Positions 58,501 through 64,000 of a stretch of 64,000 nucleotides of DNA are shown here, piece by piece. Position numbers and translations under genes: made by a program. Position 1 is the first letter of the stretch; each line of letters opens with the position of its first letter. A model generated the notes under the pieces. It ran no database searches. It was not told the origin of the DNA and worked only from the letters and a program-made list of their open reading frames with translations. The stretch is taken from positions 372,001 to 436,000 of the forward strand of contig JAHLKC010000010.1 in the NCBI GenBank assembly GCA_025449115.1, read 5' to 3'. Source of the DNA: Chytridium lagenaria (Eukaryota; Chytridiomycota; Chytridiomycetes; Chytridiales; Chytridiaceae).

Positions 58501-59546
58501 TTTCAACACCTCAAAAATCCTCCCATAATCCTTCCGTTTATGCATATCCGGCGTCATCCTCCCTACCATCGAAACCTCAATCTCTGCTTGAGTCATAGCC
58601 GCAACAGCATCCACAGCCTCTACCGAAAAAATATCAGCACGAAAAAGGAAAAGGGGAGTAACCCACGCGTCACGCTCAAGTCGTCGGTGGAATGAAGAAT
58701 CGCCATACGCTGAACTTTCCATTGGAGAAAGAGACGGGTGATGTGGTTGGCGACACCTTTTGCGCGGAAGGTGCGGTAGAAGTAGGGGAACCGGCGTTTA
58801 TCGGCGAGACTGGTGGAGGCTTGAGAGGCGCCGCAAAACGGTACCTTTTTTTTTTTTTTTTGCGAAAGGGAGGAGGGGAATTTGGTTGATGTTTATAAGC
58901 ATAGGGGGTGGTGGAGAATTGAAAGTGAGTTTTCTTTTTACCTTTAATTGGGATGAGACGCCTGCTGAGAATCTTGGACAGAGTTATTTTTACTTTTTTG
59001 TGGTGACGGATATAACGGCTTACACTGTAGTTTTCGAGTAAAAGTCTCCTGCGATCCCAGAAACTTTTTATCGTGAGACGGAAAGTTAGCGCGAGGAGAG
59101 GATAACAAAGTAATTCAAACGCCGTGAAAACCTACTATTCATCGTCGTCAAAACATCGTAAAGCGTGACAGCGCTATACCCTCCACTCGTAATAAGATTC
59201 ATCTGCGGTGGTTTTGGCATGGCCGGGTTCCAAATATTCACCGGTATCAGGTTTATCTGTATTCCGGGCAAAAACGTTTTCACAGCCGTAATCTCACCCA
59301 CTGCCGCCTTTTCATGTCACAAACGACAAAAGGTTTTTGACAAACCTCTGCTGCAATCTGCCATCCCTTGATCACGCTGTTTAATGTGAATGAGTTTTGA
59401 ACGGGGTCTGATACAGAGTCGTTGATGGCGAAGGGGAGGATGAGGAGGATATTGATGATGTCGGTTCTTGATGGAATTGTTTGCGTTGTCGATTGAAGCC
59501 TCAAAGCGTTTGATGGGATCACTAAAACCATAGCGACCCAAACCAT
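55586..59546 (-). CDS. Class C GPCR-like receptor (ANF-type ligand-binding domain plus multiple TM helices)
   Basis: Large multi-exon membrane protein. The start at 59546 gives the signal peptide MVWVAMVLVIPSNALRLQS. The ectodomain begins IINILLILPFAINDSVSDP, GWQIAAE, LPGIQINLIPVNIW and TSGGYSAVTLYDVL, which match periplasmic-binding type I/ANF receptor folds. It continues LERDAWVTPLFLF, DYGRIFEVLKSHGCKYIYISALD, AAIDAGWW and YANKAYDCVKSMLIGFDKVWGF. Several transmembrane segments follow between about 57230 and 56480: ILQILQVSNTLLVLCALSGLF, VISWACALSAILSNGASFWF, GFVYALSISLAV, WMLGLCVLNLLIYLMSYLL and VLFFSITAIMLMAFLLLA. The cytoplasmic tail (WKIWHKTTFGWHFAHIFQV) stops at 55586. GABA-B-like topology is inferred; the ligand is unknown. 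Some exon joins are uncertain. Confidence 0.7.
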
Positions 59547-60032
59547 ATATCGTGATCGTCCAGGTCGTCGATAGCGTTGACGGTGTGAAGATGGTTTTCC
59601 ATGAGGCATTCTTTGTTAAGGAAGGAGGGGGGGTTCCCGTTGACCTGGGTTGAAATGCGCTTGAGGTTCTGTAGTCGACTGGCGATCTCAACCCATTTTT
59701 TTTTTTGCTTTGGATGGAAATCCGTTCCCGCCAAGTTCTTTCGGGTCAGTGATGGGGGGTGTATACATGATGGGTGTACCGATGCGATGGTGGGATTGAG
59801 ATTAGCGCGAGGAAAAAAAAAGAGAAAATGGGCCGATATCCCGTACATCCCCGATATTCCGTACATCCCTTTTTGTACAGCATAATAAGCTCTTTCCGGA
59901 ATACGTAAAATGTTCATCGGTGACCTTTTGCCCCTTATCGATCTAAACGCTATGGAATTCAAATATTGCGCTATATATACTTAAGAAAGAAGAATTAAAC
60001 AAATGTAAGAGAACCAAACGAGAAACACCACT

Positions 60033-60263
60033 TTATAGAAAAACAGATTCGGCGGAACAGAAATCGCTCGCCACAGCCTCACGAAGAAGCTCGTGTTGTT
60101 GATAAACTCGCTGGACGTGCTGCAACAAGGAAGCCGCTGCAGCGGGTCCCAAATGACCAATTAAGGAATCAAAAAGAAAGGAGATGAAAACATAACCACG
60201 CGCGGAACAGGCATTCTGATGTTTCAGCCATTTCTGTTGCTCATGAGCAAGGACGGCGGCACC
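60033..60263 (-). pseudogene. Retroelement-like protein fragment
   Basis: An open frame reads HEQQKWLKHQNACSARGYVF, ISFLFDSLIGHLGPAAAASL, LQHVQRVYQQHELL and stops at 60033. The pattern of a Phe-rich strand, FDSLGxxGPxA and a Leu-rich helix resembles the C-termini of reverse-transcriptase polyproteins in some LINE-like elements. No reverse-transcriptase core lies upstream within 1 kb, so if correct this is a short remnant. Identification is tentative. Confidence 0.3.
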
Positions 60264-61104
60264 TAGGTAAATTGCAGTAAAAAAAAGGGGGTTTTTTTTT
60301 TCTTCTTTTCAATTAATCGTAAAAAGTTCGCATATTTATCTTATATTCACCAGAAAACTCATTCAATTTCGAGGGTTTGGTCTGTTATAAAAAAATGAAA
60401 GGCCTCAAAAGTCAAAGGAGGCAAATGTAGAAACAAGAGGTCACAAAATTACCCATAAGTGGCAAATATATATGCCCGAAAGGTAAAAGAAATAAAAAAG
60501 ATGTTCAAAAAAGTGCTTTAAGTTCTTCACGAGCAAAATGACCCGTCAAACGACGCATGAAACCAAGCCAAATCCTATGGCGCGCTAAACCACTCAACCC
60601 CACGAATCTTTTCAAACCTTTTTTTTCGGGGTTGTTTGCTTCAAAAACAGGTATGCAAAACGGCGGGACGGGAAGAATGCAATCATGGTGGTGTTTTTTA
60701 ATTTTATACTTTAATGTCAGACTGCAAAGGCTATTCGTGTTATATGTATTATAGATTCGCTCCGGGGTACTCCTCATTAAATCATGGATATGCAATCGAG
60801 AGACTTTAGTATGGATGTTGTTAGCCGTTAGAGGATTTGCGCCAAAGAGATACATGGAAAAAGAGAGCGAAATATTTGATGTTTAATGTATGCGAATATA
60901 TTTGTTCACTTTTGCATTTTTGTGCAAGATATCGGAGGAGAGAGAAATAAGGTGGATATACGTGGTCCAGCCACCCCCTATCCTCCAACATAGAAAAAGG
61001 TGAATTTAGGAATAGGATTATGAATTGTAGTGGCAGCTTGTAAAAAGCCCAACAAAAAGTAAAAGCTAACTATGGATGAAAGATCGTGATGTGTTCAATC
61101 ATCT
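60264..61104. other. Intergenic region
   Basis: Contains a 116-codon minus-strand ORF (60505-60855) without domain or signal and several A/T runs. It is the 3' flank of the Ser/Thr-rich membrane protein gene. Nothing else recognised. Confidence 0.35.
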
Positions 61105-62577
61105 TCATCGTAAACAGTGGACGGTGCAAGACTTTTCCCACCATCCGTCATCAAACTCATATGTCTCATCCTCGCATTCTTCGCCATCAACGCCGCCGCA
61201 GACGCTTTCCCCGTTCCATTCGCTCTCGATGTGGTGCGATTCGACCCTGGGGTGGTTTCCACTCCCTTCCTTGTTCTGGTATCGGGGGAGGGATGAAAGC
61301 GGGTGCGGCTTTTGCTCCGGTGTCATACGGGGTGGGATCACACGACCTGTGGGAGGGGTTGCGCGACCGTGATGACGGGATTTGATGGTGGAACGGGTGT
61401 CGTCGTCGCCGATATCTGTGGAGGCGATGGTGGGAGCTAGGGAGGCGATGCGACCCATTTGGGGTTTTGGACGGGGAGGGGTTTTGGCTGATGCGGAGGA
61501 GGCGGAGGATGAGGAGGAGGTGCGGGAGGAGGTGTCGCGTTGTGGGATGGAGGGGTAGGGTTGGGTTGGGTAGCCGAGTTCTGAGAGGGAGGGGTAGGTG
61601 CCGCGATTGGACCATTGGGAGGTGTCTTGGTGTTGGTTGGACCAGGGTTGTTGGGGTTGGTGGGGTTGGTGGTGAATTTGGGCGTAGGCGTTGAGGAGAG
61701 AGGAAGTTTCTGATGTGCTTGGACGTGGGTTGGAAGGGTTGCTGACGGTTGTGGCGGCACTGGGACGACGGGATCCACCTTGGAGGTGGTAGGTTGCGTC
61801 AGAGTGGTTGCTGGGACGACGACTGTTGGAGGAGACGGTGCTGTAGGGGGATTGTGAGCGCATGAGAGGGGTTGTGTCGTCGTTGCGGTGGTGGTGGGGG
61901 TGTCGAGGGTGTCGAGGGTTTGTGTTGACGGTGGAGGAAGCACCAGAGACAGCGGACCCTTTTCGAGAGTTGGCACCTTGAGAAGCGGCAATCATTCCTT
62001 CATCGAATAAACTTGAACGTTTACGTCCAATACCCTTTCCAGCGTCCCGACCCTTCATGCTAGCGAGCCTTGATAAACCGTCGTTTGCGCGACGCCGACG
62101 ATAAGTTTTTGAGGCTTCTGATGTACGCATGTAAACGACGATGCCAATGACGATGAGGGCGATAGCGAGGAGACCGCCACCGATCATGGCGGGGAGTTTA
62201 ATGAGAGCGAGGGAGTCGGCGACGGATTCAGAGGAGTTTGAGAGGCCGGTTTGAAGGGCTGGATCGATGGTAGTTTCAACGGATTTAAGTTGAGATGATG
62301 TGGGAATGGCGGTGTTGACGGGGATGGTGAGTTGGGTTTGAGATTGAAGAGGGGGTGGAGGAGGGATGGTGGGGATTGCAGGGGAGAGGGAGGTTTGGAT
62401 GGTGTTGATGGGATCTTGATCGGAGGGGATATTGGTGGGCAATGTATCGTCGATGGGGGGTTGTGTTGCTACTGTTGTTGTCCCTGCAATGATGGCAGTT
62501 TGAGATGCAATGGGGCCTACACCACCAGTGCTGTTGGTGGTGGCGATGCCAGGAACAGGCCCCCCTACAGTGGCCAT
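61105..62577 (-). CDS. Single-pass membrane protein with Ser/Thr/Pro-rich ectodomain
   Basis: Intact 490-codon frame starting at 62577 (MATVGGPVPGIATTNSTGG). Residues 1 to about 125 are Thr/Pro/Ser-rich with NST and NSS sequons, as in O-glycosylated wall sensors or mucin-like proteins. One transmembrane helix follows (MIGGGLLAIALIVIGIVVYM) with a basic stop-transfer KTYRRRRAN. The cytoplasmic part is long and disordered, rich in Ser, His, Pro and Gln (PRHPRHPHHHRNDD, SQSPYSTVSSNSRRPS), and ends acidic (ECEDETYEFDDGWWEK). No cleavable signal peptide is seen, so insertion is probably type III. A wall-stress-sensor-like role is a guess based on architecture only. Confidence 0.75.
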   Translation of the reverse strand: MATVGGPVPGIATTNSTGGVGPIASQTAIIAGTTTVATQPPIDDTLPTNIPSDQDPINTIQTSLSPAIPTIPPPPPLQSQTQLTIPVNTAIPTSSQLKSVETTIDPALQTGLSNSSESVADSLALIKLPAMIGGGLLAIALIVIGIVVYMRTSEASKTYRRRRANDGLSRLASMKGRDAGKGIGRKRSSLFDEGMIAASQGANSRKGSAVSGASSTVNTNPRHPRHPHHHRNDDTTPLMRSQSPYSTVSSNSRRPSNHSDATYHLQGGSRRPSAATTVSNPSNPRPSTSETSSLLNAYAQIHHQPHQPQQPWSNQHQDTSQWSNRGTYPSLSELGYPTQPYPSIPQRDTSSRTSSSSSASSASAKTPPRPKPQMGRIASLAPTIASTDIGDDDTRSTIKSRHHGRATPPTGRVIPPRMTPEQKPHPLSSLPRYQNKEGSGNHPRVESHHIESEWNGESVCGGVDGEECEDETYEFDDGWWEKSCTVHCLR

Positions 62578-64000
62578 ACTAGGATGCTAAGTAGTATACG
62601 TTCCTTTAATCCCTTTTCCTGCAGTTTGATATAACGATGGCAGTAGTGTCAAGTGTATCTACTAAATAGAAGTGTTTGATTTGGTCTAACTTGGGTTGGA
62701 GTTGGGTGTGATCTTGGGATGTTGTGATGGTGTTAACTTCTTGGTGTTGTTGGTAGTGGTAGTTGCAGATGGGGGAGTATCGCAAAAAAGAGTGCAAGTA
62801 AAAAAAGAAACGACCGACTTGATGAAGAAAGGTAAAAAATAAAAAAGACGGACTCGCAGGATCAAACAGGAAGGGGGTGAGGTTCAATTAGGATGAAAGG
62901 GTGGGCAGGGAGATGTAAGAGGCAGGTAAGAAAGAGGGAATAAAGACGCCTCTTGCCTTGTCAGTTGATTTAGTTTAGTCAGTGTAACAACAATGGTAGT
63001 ACAGGCCGCAATGCTTTATTGCGGTCTTTTGTACTACTTTCTAATTTTACTTTTTTATTTTATGAAAAACTTTTTATAATTAATTAAACAATTAAATTAA
63101 TAATAAACAATTTAGTATAAATTTGGTTTCATCATCAGACGTAATGACGATTTATAAGCAAGAATATAATTGGAGGTGCGTATTGGGTACATACATTACT
63201 GTAAGGCGCGATAATGCAATGACGGAGATTTGTGAAGTCAAAGATTGTTCATAGACAGGTTACTGGCTGCTTATGGCTTGGATCAACGGTCTTGTTCGTA
63301 TTCTTACGACGGTGAAGCATGTCGCAATGTCATCACAGTTGCAAAAAAGAGTGAGGCTCGCTATCATTATTGCGGGGCTTTAGACTGTATGTAGATAGAT
63401 GGTAATGCAGGTGGGACGTTGGATGGGTGTGGGCGAGGTACCAGACTAAACGCTACTTTGGTATTCTACATTGTTTTGATGTCTAGTCATTTAGTATACT
63501 GTATACTTAATCCTCATGGTGAAGAGGAAGGGATGTGAATGAAGGTGAGATAGGAGTAGAGATATTCATCAGGTTTAAACAGAGCGAAAACCAAGTCTAT
63601 GAGTGGTGGTGTGGAAAAAGTTTTATAATATCTGGTAAACGGGAGTTATGAATGAGTGTCTAACCAAATAACTAATACTGGGCCTTTTATTCGTTATTTG
63701 ACTGTGCTATTTACGGGATTGAACGAAAATTGTCAAGGACTGCGACATATGAAGGGCCAGTCCAGCGACCCAGTGACATGTTACAGTTATTCAGGCTCGG
63801 TTTTAAAGTTACTAATAAATAATATTTTATTGGCAAAGTTTTTAATGCTCCATAGTCTATGCCCAGTATGTGTGACAAAAAGGCCCAGTAGTGTAGAACA
63901 TAACTTTAATTTCCTACTTTGTACTACATAGGAGAATATAATAGTTGGGAGTTCAACACTCTCAACCCAACACATCGCACCAATTTATTTACCTCATCCT
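62578..64000. other. Gene-free right end
   Basis: 1.4 kb with no credible coding exon. The plus-strand ORF at 63656-63931 has no domain. A/T-rich at 63040-63130. It holds the upstream region of the Ser/Thr-rich gene and one strong palindrome at 62996-63037. Confidence 0.45.
62996..63037. repeat. Near-perfect 42-bp palindrome
   Basis: GTAGTACA (62996-63003) pairs with TGTACTAC (63030-63037), and inside it GGCCGCAA pairs with TTGCGGTC around a TGCTTTA loop, with three unpaired T in the right arm. It could be a stem-loop of an RNA, a small inverted-repeat element or a binding site for a dimeric protein. Confidence 0.55.

Noticed and set aside
1..64000. CRISPR arrays, bacterial operons, rRNA operon
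   Set aside because: No regularly spaced repeats and no rRNA-like sequence; spliced genes show this is nuclear eukaryotic DNA.

Overview
The window is eukaryotic nuclear DNA from a fungus. Genes are dense, lie on both strands, and are split by many short introns (about 45-100 nt, GT..AG). Several gene families are fungal or broadly eukaryotic: URB1 (ribosome assembly), an Itc1/Acf1-type chromatin-remodelling subunit, a YGR210C-type Obg-like GTPase, a mitochondrial carrier, GH17 and copper radical oxidases of family AA5. A class C GPCR-like receptor, a diacylglycerol-lipase-type lipase with a four-helix N-terminus and a GT60 (Skp1 GlcNAc-transferase-type) enzyme suggest an early-diverging, probably zoosporic (chytrid-like) fungus. 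That placement is inference; no marker gene here proves it.

Layout. 1-4.5 kb: GH17 glucanase cut by the left edge, a weak ORF, and a WD40 protein (all minus). 5.2-6.9 kb: CDKN3-like dual-specificity phosphatase (plus). 7.6-12.5 kb: fatty-acid-hydroxylase-superfamily enzyme, a poly-Q protein and the lipase (minus). 13.7-23.3 kb: URB1 and a coiled-coil protein (minus). 23.4-25.3 kb: GT60 (plus), convergent with a RING-H2 ligase (25.8-28.3 kb, minus). 28.9-32.0 kb: a CS/Sel1 membrane protein and the GTPase, diverging with start codons 27 bp apart. 32.4-37.1 kb: ITC1 (plus) convergent with a carrier (minus). 37.4-41.5 kb: an AA5-like oxidase homologue that has lost key residues, with a repeat-bearing N-terminal region. 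42.2-47.3 kb: a low-complexity poly-Q/coiled-coil protein and a YecM-like protein (minus). 47.9-55.0 kb: SDR, a second AA5 oxidase carrying an inserted R-type (beta-trefoil) lectin-like domain, and a GNAT (all plus). 55.6-62.6 kb: class C receptor-like protein, a retroelement-like fragment and a single-pass membrane protein (minus). The last 1.4 kb holds no gene I can support.

Functional themes are cell-surface sensing and carbohydrate chemistry (GH17, two membrane-anchored AA5 proteins, class C receptor, Ser/Thr-rich membrane protein), lipid metabolism (lipase, hydroxylase), ribosome and chromatin housekeeping, and ubiquitin biology (RING ligase, GT60).

An important caveat: in at least eight genes, strongly conserved protein stretches change reading frame by a single base, often at mononucleotide runs. 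Exon-level identifications are firm, but many exact CDS models are not. The simplest reading is indel errors in the assembly; true pseudogenes remain possible for individual genes.
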